Assembly: GCA_964480455.1 (NCBI GenBank)
Contig: CAYZQI010000003.1
Location: forward strand, 1-64,000
From: JAABSX01 sp964480455
GTDB lineage: Bacteria; Bacteroidota; Bacteroidia; Cytophagales; Microscillaceae
Direction of reading: 5' to 3'
Length of the DNA stretch: 64,000 nucleotides
Positions 8,167 to 16,051 of this stretch are shown piece by piece. The position numbers and the translations under genes are program-made. The notes below the pieces were generated by a model, which was not told the DNA's origin, did not search any database, and was given only the letters and a program-made list of their open reading frames with translations. Within the stretch, counting starts at the first letter, position 1. Every line of letters starts with the position of its first letter.

Positions 8167-8586
8167 TTACTCTACATAATCTCTTCTAACCACAAATTTA
8201 GTTTTTATAGGGAGCTTTTGTGCTGCTAGATACAAAGCCTTCTCAGCTACTTGCTTAGGCACACCATCTAACTCAAACAAAATTCGCCCAGGGCGAACTG
8301 GTGCAACCCAGTATTCTGGTGCACCTTTTCCTTTACCCATACGCACCTCAGCGGGCTTTTTAGTGATGGGTTTATCAGGGAAGATACGAATCCAGATTTT
8401 ACCTTCACGTTTCATAGTTCTTGAGATAGTAATACGGCAGGCTTCTATTTGTCGGCTAGTGATACGCCCTATTTCCTCTGCTTTTATCCCGAAAGAACCA
8501 AAATCAATATTGTGTCCTCTTGTTGCAATTCCTTTGATACGCCCTTTTTGGGTCTTGCGATACTTAACTCTTTTTGGCTGTAACAT
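8167..8586 (-). CDS. rplP: 50S ribosomal protein L16
   Basis: 139 aa, starting MLQPKRVKYRKTQKGRIKGIA. It contains the IRIFPDKPITKKPAEVRMGKGKG stretch (arginine hydroxylation region in E. coli) and WVAPVRPGRILFELDGV. It organises tRNA in the A site. It is 3 nt from rpmC and 36 nt from rpsC. Confidence 0.98.
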   Translation of the reverse strand: MLQPKRVKYRKTQKGRIKGIATRGHNIDFGSFGIKAEEIGRITSRQIEACRITISRTMKREGKIWIRIFPDKPITKKPAEVRMGKGKGAPEYWVAPVRPGRILFELDGVPKQVAEKALYLAAQKLPIKTKFVVRRDYVE

Positions 8587-8622
8587 ACGCTTTTACTTTT
8601 ATATTATGAGACCTACCTCTGC

Positions 8623-9378
8623 TTATTTGTTGCGGTTTTTGTTTCTACCACCTCTGCCACCTTCACGGCGGTTACGCTGAGATTGTCTTCCTCTGTCGTT
8701 ATTATCCGTATTTGTGTTATTGTTGGCAGGTGTTTCTGGCGATAAATCTACTTTTCCGTAAATTTCTCCTTTGAATATCCATACCTTCACACCGATTTTT
8801 CCATAAATAGTTTGAGATGCTACTACGGCATAGTCTATGTCTGCCCTAAGCGTGTGCAAAGGGATACGTCCTTCTTTGTACTGCTCTGTACGTGCCATCT
8901 CTGCACCTCCTAATCTACCAGATAGCTTTATCTTGATACCCTGTGCATTGTTTTTCATTGCCAAAGATATGGCTTGCTTCATGGCACGGCGGTAAGAGAT
9001 ACGGGCTTGTAGTTGTTGTGCTATGGTTTCACCCACCAAATAAGCATCTATTTCGGGTTTTTTGACTTCAAATATGTTTATTTGAACGTCTTTGTTTGTA
9101 ATCTTTTTTAGTTCTTCTCTGATTTTGTCGACCTCAGCCCCGCCTTTTCCAATCACTACACCAGGTCTTGCAGTATGAATAGTAAGCGTAATTCTTTTTA
9201 AAGTACGCTCAATAATCACTTTTGAGATACTACCTTTTGGGATACGTGCACGAATGTACTTTCTTATCTTTTCGTCTTCAATTAGCTTATCTGAAAAATC
9301 TTTTCCACCAAACCAATTTGATTCCCAACCTCTGATGATGCCCAGTCTTAGAGAAACTGGATTTACCTTTTGTCCCAT
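8623..9378 (-). CDS. rpsC: 30S ribosomal protein S3 with low-complexity tail
   Basis: 251 aa. It has an N-terminal KH domain (RPGVVIGKGGAEVDKIREEL, GxxG loop at G-K-G-G) and the S3 C-terminal domain (GRLGGAEMARTEQYKEGRIPLHTLRADIDY across two blocks). S3 lines the mRNA entry. After about residue 215 it carries a roughly 35-residue tail rich in Asn, Gly and Arg, ending RNKNRNK. Such disordered basic tails occur in this phylum; no function is assigned. Confidence 0.98.
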   Translation of the reverse strand: MGQKVNPVSLRLGIIRGWESNWFGGKDFSDKLIEDEKIRKYIRARIPKGSISKVIIERTLKRITLTIHTARPGVVIGKGGAEVDKIREELKKITNKDVQINIFEVKKPEIDAYLVGETIAQQLQARISYRRAMKQAISLAMKNNAQGIKIKLSGRLGGAEMARTEQYKEGRIPLHTLRADIDYAVVASQTIYGKIGVKVWIFKGEIYGKVDLSPETPANNNTNTDNNDRGRQSQRNRREGGRGGRNKNRNK

Positions 9379-9423
9379 TGAAATTTTATTTACTTAATTT
9401 TCAATTCTTTTTGTTCTGTATTG

Positions 9424-9912
9424 CTATTCTTCTGCACTTTCTTCTGTGGTAGTAGCTATTGATGCTATTTCTTCTACTCTTGAATCTATGACCATAGTAA
9501 TATGGTTAGAGCGTTTCCTTATACGGTGTCCACGACCTTGTGGTGCTGGTCTTAATCTTTTCAACATTCGTCCTCCGTCAATGAATATTTCTTTGATGTA
9601 AAGCTCTGCGTCTTCGATGTCTATTTCTTGGTTTTTCTGCTCCCAGTTAGCGATAGCAGTTTTGAGTACTTCTTCCATCTTTCTGGCACCCACTTTTGGT
9701 TCAAAACGCAGCATGTTAAGTGCTTCAAATACTCCTCTTCCTCTTACCAAGTCAGCCACGATACGCATTTTTCGTGGAGGGGTAGGTACATTTTTCATCA
9801 TTGCCTTGGCAGCTCCTAACCTTCCTTCCAATACTTGTTTTCTCTCTGCTTCAGCTTCTTTGCGGAGTTTGATGCGTACTGATTTTTTTAGTTTTTTATT
9901 TTCTTGTTCCAT
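9424..9912 (-). CDS. rplV: 50S ribosomal protein L22 (extended)
   Basis: 162 aa, longer than the 110-aa E. coli protein. The L22 core runs from about residue 35 (AKAMMKNVPTPPRKMRIVADLVRG) to the PAPQGRGHRIRKRSNHITMV motif. A charged 34-aa N-terminal extension and an acidic tail ending TTEESAEE flank it. L22 lines the exit tunnel. Its ATG overlaps the rpsS stop by one base (TAATG at 9910-9914), indicating coupled translation. Confidence 0.96.
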   Translation of the reverse strand: MEQENKKLKKSVRIKLRKEAEAERKQVLEGRLGAAKAMMKNVPTPPRKMRIVADLVRGRGVFEALNMLRFEPKVGARKMEEVLKTAIANWEQKNQEIDIEDAELYIKEIFIDGGRMLKRLRPAPQGRGHRIRKRSNHITMVIDSRVEEIASIATTTEESAEE

Positions 9913-10190
9913 TACTTCTTCTTTTTATCTTTTTTAGCAATGTGCCCTCGGAAGTTACGTGTAGGTGCAAATTCTCCCAAGCGATGTCCTACCATGTTTT
10001 CAGTTACAAATACGGGAATAAATTTATTTCCATTATGCACTGCAAATGTGTGCCCTACAAAATCGGGGGCAATCATAGAGCGTCTCGACCAAGTTTTGAT
10101 GACAGTTTTTTTGCCTGATTCATTCATATCATCTACCTTTTTCATCAGGCTATGCTCTATATAAGGTCCTTTTTTTAGTGAACGTGCCAT
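9912..10190 (-). CDS. rpsS: 30S ribosomal protein S19
   Basis: 92 aa. It starts MARSLKKGPYIEHSLMKKV and has RRSMIAPDFVGHTFAVHNG and GHRLGEFAPTRNFRGH, the S19 signature. It forms the 30S head with S13. The start codon overlaps the rplB stop by one base (TAATG), and its own stop overlaps rplV the same way. Confidence 0.98.
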   Translation of the reverse strand: MARSLKKGPYIEHSLMKKVDDMNESGKKTVIKTWSRRSMIAPDFVGHTFAVHNGNKFIPVFVTENMVGHRLGEFAPTRNFRGHIAKKDKKKK

Positions 10191-11014
10191 TATTTTTTCT
10201 TTTTAGCGCGGATTAAACGGTCAGAATATTTATTGTTACGGCGTGTTTTTTTGCCTTTTGCATACAAGCCTTTACGCGAACGAGGATGCCCTCCAGAGGC
10301 GCGTCCTTCACCACCACCCATTGGGTGATCTACTGGGTTCATAGCTACCCCTCTTACTCTGGGGCGACGGCCGAGCCATCTATTCCTACCAGCTTTGCCA
10401 ATATTTGTATTCATATGGTCTGCATTAGATACAGAACCTACAGTGGCAATACAAGTCAATAAAACTAGCCTAATTTCACCTGAGGGGAGTTTAAGACTTG
10501 CATACTTTCCTTCTCTACCTAGTAGCTGGGCATACGTGCCTGCACTTCTTACAATGACACCACCTTTTCCTGGCCTGAGTTCTATGTTATGCACCACAGT
10601 ACCGAGGGGTATGTTGGCGAGCGGAAGAGCATTTCCTACTTCGGGAGCTACATTTTCTCCTGAGATGACGATTTGCCCTACTTTGATGCCGTTGGGTGCT
10701 AATATGTATCTTTTTTCACCGTCTTCATACTGTAATAGTGCAATCCTTGCTGTACGCACAGGGTCATATTCTATTGAGAGCACTTCAGCAGGCATGTCAA
10801 ACTTGCTGCGCTTGAAGTCTATGATACGGTATTTCTGCTTATGCCCTCCACCTACATTACGCACTGTCATTTTACCTTGACTGTTGCGCCCACCAGTTCT
10901 TTTGAGGGTTACCGTCAGAGACTTTTCTGGCTTACTCTTTGTAATTTCTTCAAAAGTTGGAGCCAATCTAAACCTCTGCCCAGGAGTGATTGGTTTTAAT
11001 TTTTTTACTGCCAT
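10190..11014 (-). CDS. rplB: 50S ribosomal protein L2
   Basis: 274 aa, normal. It has the N-terminal OB domain, the KOW-like C-terminal domain and the MNPVDHPMGGGEGRASGGHP motif with the conserved His needed for peptidyl transferase centre function. It ends RLIRAKKKK. An 89-nt gap separates it from rplW upstream, the largest inside the S10 part. Confidence 0.98.
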   Translation of the reverse strand: MAVKKLKPITPGQRFRLAPTFEEITKSKPEKSLTVTLKRTGGRNSQGKMTVRNVGGGHKQKYRIIDFKRSKFDMPAEVLSIEYDPVRTARIALLQYEDGEKRYILAPNGIKVGQIVISGENVAPEVGNALPLANIPLGTVVHNIELRPGKGGVIVRSAGTYAQLLGREGKYASLKLPSGEIRLVLLTCIATVGSVSNADHMNTNIGKAGRNRWLGRRPRVRGVAMNPVDHPMGGGEGRASGGHPRSRKGLYAKGKKTRRNNKYSDRLIRAKKKK

Positions 11015-11103
11015 TTCCTTTTTTTATTTATTATTTAGCAATTATTCACATTAGATAAGGAAAATATAACTAACTCGCAATTGCTAGACATTTTTTGTAC
11101 TTA

Positions 11104-11415
11104 TTATAAATCGCTGTAGAAATCAATAAACTCACCTGCTGAAAGCGTAACAATAGCTTTTTTGTACGACTTTGTCTGACCGCTAATAATTCTGCTTTTG
11201 GTATAACGTGTTTTCAGCTTGCCTCTGTAGTTCATTGTATTTACCTCATCTACCACTACACCATACATTTCAGCAACTGCTTTTGCAATTTGTATTTTAT
11301 TGGCTCTTTTATCTACAATGAAAGCATATCTTTCTCTATTTCCTTTTATTTTTTCAGGCAATGTAGATATTTTTTCAGTAATTAAAGGTCTTTTAAGTAT
11401 ATCTGTTCTGTCCAT
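11104..11415 (-). CDS. rplW: 50S ribosomal protein L23
   Basis: 103 aa. It starts MDRTDILKRPLITEKISTLPEK and contains the RYAFIVDKRANKIQIAKAVAEMYGV block typical of L23. L23 is the main trigger factor and SRP docking site at the tunnel exit. It is 15 nt after rplD. It ends TLSAGEFIDFYSDL, without the long basic loop of E. coli. Confidence 0.97.
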   Translation of the reverse strand: MDRTDILKRPLITEKISTLPEKIKGNRERYAFIVDKRANKIQIAKAVAEMYGVVVDEVNTMNYRGKLKTRYTKSRIISGQTKSYKKAIVTLSAGEFIDFYSDL

Positions 11416-11430
11416 GACTTGTTCAATTTT

Positions 11431-12066
11431 TTATGATTGCTGCAAAAGGTTTGTTTCTAAGGCTGCTAGTGAACTCTTGGTGATGATAAGCCTGTCTGCA
11501 TGCAAAATTTCGAAAGTACTTAGTTCACTTGTAGGAAGTACACGTGCTTTTTGTAAGTTGCGTGCAGAAAGATATGCATTGTTATCTTTTTCGTTGGTGA
11601 TAAGCAGGGTCTTTTGTGTTTCAAATGAAAAACCTTTCAAAAACTCAATGTATTCTTTTGTACGAGGGGCATCAAAAGCAAAATCTTCCACAATCGTAAT
11701 GCTATTTTCTTTTGCTTTGTAGCTCAAGGCTGATTTTCTTGCTAATCGCTTTAATTTCTTGTTGAGCTTAAAGTGATAATCACGTGGGCGAGGACCAAAA
11801 ATACGACCGCCACCACGAAATACTGGTGACTTCAACGAACCTGCACGTGCTGTACCCGTTCCTTTTTGCCTTTTGATTTTTTTGGTAGAACCTGCCACTT
11901 CGGCGCGTTCTTTTGCTTTGTGCGTACCTTGTCGCTGATTTGCCTGATATTGCTTTACATCAAGGTAAATTGCGTGGTCGTTGGGTTCTATCCCAAAGAT
12001 TTCTTCTGATAGGCTTACGGTGCTTCCCGTTTCTTGGCCTGTTTTGTCAAATATTGTAAGTTCCAT
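11431..12066 (-). CDS. rplD: 50S ribosomal protein L4
   Basis: 211 aa. The tunnel-reaching loop is visible (KIKRQKGTGTARAGSLKSPVFRGGGRIFGPRPRDY, split). The C-terminal half has EDFAFDAPRTKEYIEFL and LSTFEILHADRLIITKSSL. In E. coli L4 represses the S10 operon and transcription of it; a leader hairpin exists here too (12726-12754). It is 4 nt after rplC. Confidence 0.98.
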   Translation of the reverse strand: MELTIFDKTGQETGSTVSLSEEIFGIEPNDHAIYLDVKQYQANQRQGTHKAKERAEVAGSTKKIKRQKGTGTARAGSLKSPVFRGGGRIFGPRPRDYHFKLNKKLKRLARKSALSYKAKENSITIVEDFAFDAPRTKEYIEFLKGFSFETQKTLLITNEKDNNAYLSARNLQKARVLPTSELSTFEILHADRLIITKSSLAALETNLLQQS

Positions 12067-12070
12067 GCTA

Positions 12071-12703
12071 TTACTTCTCTACAATCACAAATGAATTTTT
12101 TGCTCCGGGGATAGACCCACTCACTACCAATATATTTTGCTCTGGAATTATTTTCAAAATCCTAAGATTTTCTATTCTTACTTTGTCGTTACCAGTACGA
12201 CCAGCCATGCGTAAGCCTTTGAATACTCGTGAAGGAAACGAAGATGCCCCTACCGAACCAGGTGCACGAAGACGGTTGTGCTGCCCGTGTGTAGCATCAC
12301 CTACTCCACCAAAACCATGACGCTTTACAACACCTTGAAAGCCTTTGCCTTTTGAAGTGCCTACCACGTCAACAAACTCTCCTACCTCAAAAACATCTTC
12401 TAATTTGATGACATCTCCAAGGTTGTATTTGCCTTGTTCAAAACCTTTGAACTCAAGCACTTTTTGTTTGGGCGTGGTTTTTGCCTTTTCAAAGTGTCCT
12501 AATAAGGGTGAAGAAGTATTTTTTTCCTTCTTCTCACCATAAGCTATTTGTAAAGCCTCATAGCCATCTTTTTCATTGGTTTTTACTTGTGTTACTACAC
12601 AAGGACCTACTTGAAGTACAGTACAAGCAACCTGTTTAGCTACTTCACCCATGTTTTGGTACACACTGGTCATACCAATTTTTTTACCAATAATCCCTGA
12701 CAT
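12071..12703 (-). CDS. rplC: 50S ribosomal protein L3
   Basis: 210 aa. It starts MSGIIGKKIGMTSVYQNMGEV and has the GKGFQGVVKRHGFGGVGDATHGQH loop (in two parts) with the Gln that is methylated by PrmB in E. coli. It is the first gene of this operon: no rpsJ lies upstream, where the sequence turns into leader, promoter and an unrelated gene. Confidence 0.98.
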   Translation of the reverse strand: MSGIIGKKIGMTSVYQNMGEVAKQVACTVLQVGPCVVTQVKTNEKDGYEALQIAYGEKKEKNTSSPLLGHFEKAKTTPKQKVLEFKGFEQGKYNLGDVIKLEDVFEVGEFVDVVGTSKGKGFQGVVKRHGFGGVGDATHGQHNRLRAPGSVGASSFPSRVFKGLRMAGRTGNDKVRIENLRILKIIPEQNILVVSGSIPGAKNSFVIVEK

Positions 12704-12725
12704 TTTTGCCTATATTTTAAAATAA

Positions 12726-12754
12726 AACTACTTACGAATCTTCAATAAGTAGTT
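12726..12754 (-). promoter_or_regulatory. Leader hairpin upstream of rplC
   Basis: A perfect 9-bp inverted repeat (AACTACTTA ... TAAGTAGTT) with an 11-nt loop lies in the predicted 5' leader, 23 nt before the rplC start and about 30 nt after the predicted transcription start. The transcript reads TTTATTTTAAAATA after it, a weak U-rich run. By analogy with S10 leader control it may be a site for ribosomal-protein feedback or attenuation; that role is inference. Confidence 0.45.
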
Positions 12755-12791
12755 GTTAATAAAAATCTCGTGTATTTCTTGAAACGGAGTG

Positions 12792-12823
12792 CAAATTTAG
12801 AGATTATTAATTACACTGCCAAA
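12792..12823 (-). promoter_or_regulatory. Promoter of the ribosomal protein operon
   Basis: Read on the minus strand: TTTG, a 20-nt spacer, then TAAATTTG. This matches the Bacteroidota primary sigma consensus (-33 TTTG, -7 TAnnTTTG). The predicted start lies near 12785, giving an 80-nt leader to rplC. No better start signal was seen between rplC and the upstream gene. Confidence 0.7.
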
Positions 12824-12933
12824 TGGTTTTAGAAAATAGTTTAGATAATTCGAAATTATTTTTATGTATCCTCAAACAAAGCCCTTGAAAATAGTATTTT
12901 TTTCAAGGTTACTTGATTTTTTCTGATGAAGTG

Positions 12934-13701
12934 CTATGGATTCTCCTTCACCAAGTACTCAAAAATATCTTTTTCATCAGTGAGTGCTTGCAGTGTCTTA
13001 ACTGCTTTTACCTCTGTAAGGCTAAGGTTTTTGAGTGAACTCTGGTGAAAAGTAGCTACTTTACAACCTGTATCAGTAGTCTGCCATTTTTCCCAAGAAA
13101 ACTCTAGTCCGCCTATGGGAATAATAGATACCCAAAGTTTCCAAGTACGGGGCAGCCCCTCGTTGTCCATTAACCAAAGGTAAGCATCACCTGGCGTAGC
13201 TCCTCCACTCTGATAAGTAATCAATAATGCCTCTTCTCCATTGGGTAAAATGATACGTTCACGTATAGTGCCAGGGTCAAAAAGCTTGGCAATAGAGTTA
13301 AGCCAAAATGAGTCATTGACCCATATCTCCCAAGCCTCTTTTATTAGCTCAGCGTCTGTTTTTTTGTTGTCTTTAGATTTTTGCTTCACAATGCCTGTCT
13401 GTGTATGGTTATTGACCAATACAATATTTTCCTGCCAAGTTACTTGTGAAAAATGCCTTTCTTTGTCCCAAATATGCTGTCTTCTTCCTGCAAAATTCCA
13501 ACTTACTGCCCCTGTTGCGTTCCAAGCATCAATATTGACTGCCTGCATCATTTTTTTTGCCAATGCGTCTGCCTTTGCACCTGCTTCGCCTTCTGGGAGT
13601 GCCTCGTTGTTCCACCAATATAGCCCTCCTACCAATATCAGTAACACGAGCAATGTTCCTAAAATACCTTTTACCCACTTATTTTTGAAGATTTTTTTCA
13701 T
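12934..13701 (-). CDS. Conserved-type membrane-anchored protein of unknown function
   Basis: 255 aa. A basic N-terminus is followed by one hydrophobic segment at about residues 12-29 (GILGTLLVLLILVGGLYWW), so it is probably an inner-membrane anchor with the rest in the periplasm. The remainder is Trp-rich (VSWNFAGRRQHIWDKERH, AYLWLMDNEGLPRTWKLW) and could form a beta-sandwich. I do not recognise a family. It stands alone, 230 nt upstream of the ribosomal operon and in the same direction, so it could read into the leader if not terminated. Confidence 0.75.
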   Translation of the reverse strand: MKKIFKNKWVKGILGTLLVLLILVGGLYWWNNEALPEGEAGAKADALAKKMMQAVNIDAWNATGAVSWNFAGRRQHIWDKERHFSQVTWQENIVLVNNHTQTGIVKQKSKDNKKTDAELIKEAWEIWVNDSFWLNSIAKLFDPGTIRERIILPNGEEALLITYQSGGATPGDAYLWLMDNEGLPRTWKLWVSIIPIGGLEFSWEKWQTTDTGCKVATFHQSSLKNLSLTEVKAVKTLQALTDEKDIFEYLVKENP

Positions 13702-13947
13702 GTTCTTGGATTTATCTCTCTAAAGATTTTCCAAAACTAGGTAAAATATTGGGATTATGAAGCAAGAAAACTTGAAATGCCTCGGTATAGATTTGGTAAA
13801 TGAAGAGTAAATGTATAGTGAAATAAGCAAGGTAAGTGTTTCAATATCTAGGTAGATAGTGTCCAATAAAAATAGCTTCGATTGGCGCAAAAAGAGTATC
13901 AAGTGAGAATATAACCAGCTTTGATAATGCAGAAAGTATATTTTTAA

Positions 13948-13978
13948 CCCCCTAAGCGTTCTCAAAGCACTTAGGGGG
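13948..13978 (-). terminator. Hairpin downstream of sodA
   Basis: Perfect 9-bp stem CCCCCTAAG/CTTAGGGGG with a 13-nt loop, 86 nt after the sodA stop. On the minus strand it is followed by TTAAAAATAT, only a poor U-run. It is the only sizeable structure in the gene-free stretch 13702-14063; I take it as a likely 3' end for sodA. Confidence 0.45.
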
Positions 13979-14063
13979 ATATGTTGGTTTTAATATTTGC
14001 GTATTTTATCAGACTTGGGTGTTTGTAGTTTCCTCCTAGTCTAACAAAGATCAGTCATTGCCA

Positions 14064-14669
14064 CTATTTTGCCGCAGCAAAATTTGCTGCTACTTGTTCC
14101 CAGTTTACAATGTTCCAAAAAGCACCAATGTAATCAGGACGGCGGTTTTGGTAGTTGAGATAATAGGCGTGTTCCCATACATCAAGCCCCAAGATAGGAG
14201 TTCCGCTGCAGCCTGCATCAGCCATAAGGGGGTTATCTTGGTTGGGTGTAGAGCAGACTACTAATTTGCCATTTTCTACACAAAGCCAAGCCCAACCAGA
14301 ACCAAAGCGTGTGGCGGCTGCTTTTGAGAATTCTTCTTTGAATTGAGTATAAGAACCAAAAGCACTGTTGATTGCCTCGGCAAGCTCGCCTATGGGTTCG
14401 CTGCCGCCACTAGGAGAAAGAATGGTCCAAAAAAGATTATGATTAAAATAACCCCCTCCATTGTTACGGAGTGCCATATTGTCGCGTCCTAATCCTTTTA
14501 AGATTTCCTCAATAGATTTGCCTGCAAGGTCAGTGCCTTCTACGGCAGCATTAAGGTTATTGGTATAGCCTGCATGGTGCTTGCCGTGGTGTATTTCCAT
14601 GGTCATTTTATCAAAGTGAGGCTCTAAGGCATCATGTGCGTAAGGTAAGTTTGGAAGTTCGAAAGCCAT
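14064..14669 (-). CDS. sodA: Superoxide dismutase, Mn-type or cambialistic
   Basis: 201 aa cytoplasmic Fe/Mn SOD, converting superoxide to peroxide and oxygen. Metal ligands are visible: His27 (EIHHGKHH), His77 (YFNHNLFW), Asp163 and His167 (DVWEHAYY). The second-shell pattern, Gly in RNNGGGYFNH and Gln144 in PNQDNPLM, is the one found in manganese enzymes rather than iron ones. It is a single gene with a 90-nt gap to tadA. Confidence 0.95.
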   Translation of the reverse strand: MAFELPNLPYAHDALEPHFDKMTMEIHHGKHHAGYTNNLNAAVEGTDLAGKSIEEILKGLGRDNMALRNNGGGYFNHNLFWTILSPSGGSEPIGELAEAINSAFGSYTQFKEEFSKAAATRFGSGWAWLCVENGKLVVCSTPNQDNPLMADAGCSGTPILGLDVWEHAYYLNYQNRRPDYIGAFWNIVNWEQVAANFAAAK

Positions 14670-14758
14670 AATTTTGTAATATTTAGATTAAAAAAATAAG
14701 TTTAGTAAAGTTTTTTTTGTGTGCTTGCGCACTACTATAGCAACCTACAAGTGTGTAT

Positions 14759-15211
14759 TTAGTTTCTTAGTTGCTGAAAAAAAGTTTTTAACAACTGTTC
14801 AGATTCGTTGGCAAGTATACCCTCTATCACTTGCGTTTTGGGGTGTAGTAGGCGTCCATCTTTGCGCTGTGTATTATGATAATTTTGAAAACCTCTCTGG
14901 GCATCGTCTGCTCCATATACTAGCAGGCTAGGCTGAGCCCAGTAGATAGCCCCTGCACACATCAGACAAGGCGCCAAGGTAACATAGAGCGAACAGCCTT
15001 GTAAATACTTTGCTCCCAGTGCTTGGGCAGCCGCTGTAATGGCAAGCACTTCGGCATGAGCGGTTACATCTTTGAGTCTTTCAGTTTGGTTATAGGCTTG
15101 AGCAATGATTTGCCCTTCTGCTACTACCACTGCCCCTACTGGAATTTCGCCTTCTTCAAAAGCAAGTTTTGCTTGTGTAAGGGCTTTTTGCATAAAATAC
15201 TCGTGTGTCAT
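14759..15211 (-). CDS. tadA: tRNA-specific adenosine deaminase TadA
   Basis: 150 aa. It converts A34 to inosine in tRNA-Arg. The zinc-deaminase motifs are present: His52-Ala-Glu54 and Pro81-Cys82-x2-Cys85. The residue before PC is Ala (TLAPC) rather than the usual Glu (TLEPC); catalytic Glu54 is intact. The ATG overlaps the upstream phosphoesterase stop by 4 nt (ATGA at 15208-15211), so the two genes are translationally coupled. Confidence 0.93.
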   Translation of the reverse strand: MTHEYFMQKALTQAKLAFEEGEIPVGAVVVAEGQIIAQAYNQTERLKDVTAHAEVLAITAAAQALGAKYLQGCSLYVTLAPCLMCAGAIYWAQPSLLVYGADDAQRGFQNYHNTQRKDGRLLHPKTQVIEGILANESEQLLKTFFQQLRN

Positions 15212-15981
15212 GGCATATTTAGGCGAACAACCTCTGTTTGTAGTTGGTCATTGGTATCAAATCCTATTTCTCGATAGCCTAGCGGCAAGGCATCAAAGGC
15301 AAATTCTTCTGCAATCTTAAACTGCCTTGAAGTGGCAGGTGTCGCCAAAAAGCGAATTGAGTTGATATTTATGTCTAACTCACTGTGAATATGCCCAAAG
15401 AGCACTGCTTTCACCTTCTCGTATTGATAAATAATATTGAGCAAGGCTTCGGCATTGAGCAGACACATTTTATCCATCCATGCGCTGCCCGTAGGCACAG
15501 GTGGGTGGTGTAAGCAAATAATACATTGCGCTTCGTTGGTACTTGCTAAGGTAACCCTCAGGAAATCTAGCTCTTTTTCAGATAAAATTCCGTAGCTTTC
15601 TTTGCGACTAGGTTCTACGCTATTGAGCAAGACAAAGCGTGTTTGCTTGATGGCAAATGTCTTTTCAGGCTGAACTCCCAGCTTTTCGGCTTGTGCCTCC
15701 ATATAGTCTGGGTCATCATGGTTGCCCCCTAGCCAATAAACAGGAAAAGGCAAAGCAGTGAGTAGGTTTGCAATAGGTGCATAAACGGCTTGTTCTTGAA
15801 TGTCGGCAAGGTCGCCCGTTACTACCAAAAAATCAGGCTTCGATTTGAGTTGGCTGAGATGCTGCACTGTCTGTTGCAAGTTTTCCCAAGGACTCGCGCT
15901 GTCAGAAAACCTAAAATCAAGGTCTGCACGAATATGCAAATCAGAGATTTGCACAAAAAAAGGATAATTAGGACTGTACAT
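15208..15981 (-). CDS. Calcineurin-like metallophosphoesterase, CpdA-type
   Basis: 257 aa. Metal-binding blocks in order: ISDLHI (Asp, His), VVTGDLAD, LGGNHDD, CLHHPPV and FGHIHSE, the pattern of class III cyclic-nucleotide phosphodiesterases such as CpdA. Substrate could be cAMP or another nucleotide or phosphodiester; this cannot be settled by sequence. No signal peptide, so cytoplasmic. First gene of a two-gene unit with tadA. Confidence 0.85.
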   Translation of the reverse strand: MYSPNYPFFVQISDLHIRADLDFRFSDSASPWENLQQTVQHLSQLKSKPDFLVVTGDLADIQEQAVYAPIANLLTALPFPVYWLGGNHDDPDYMEAQAEKLGVQPEKTFAIKQTRFVLLNSVEPSRKESYGILSEKELDFLRVTLASTNEAQCIICLHHPPVPTGSAWMDKMCLLNAEALLNIIYQYEKVKAVLFGHIHSELDININSIRFLATPATSRQFKIAEEFAFDALPLGYREIGFDTNDQLQTEVVRLNMP

Positions 15982-16051
15982 TTTCTTTTAAGGTTAAAGC
16001 CATTTAGCTAAAAAATGGAAGTAAAACTGCCCCAAAAAACTAATCATGCCC

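Noticed and set aside
13720..13965. 81-aa ORF on the minus strand between the 12934 gene and sodA
   Set aside because: Hydrophobic-looking chance ORF with no family and it overlaps the hairpin; no support for translation.
14064..14669. Iron superoxide dismutase
   Set aside because: The Gly in the NNGGG block and Gln144 in the N-Q-D-N-P block are the Mn-type pattern; Fe use cannot be fully excluded.
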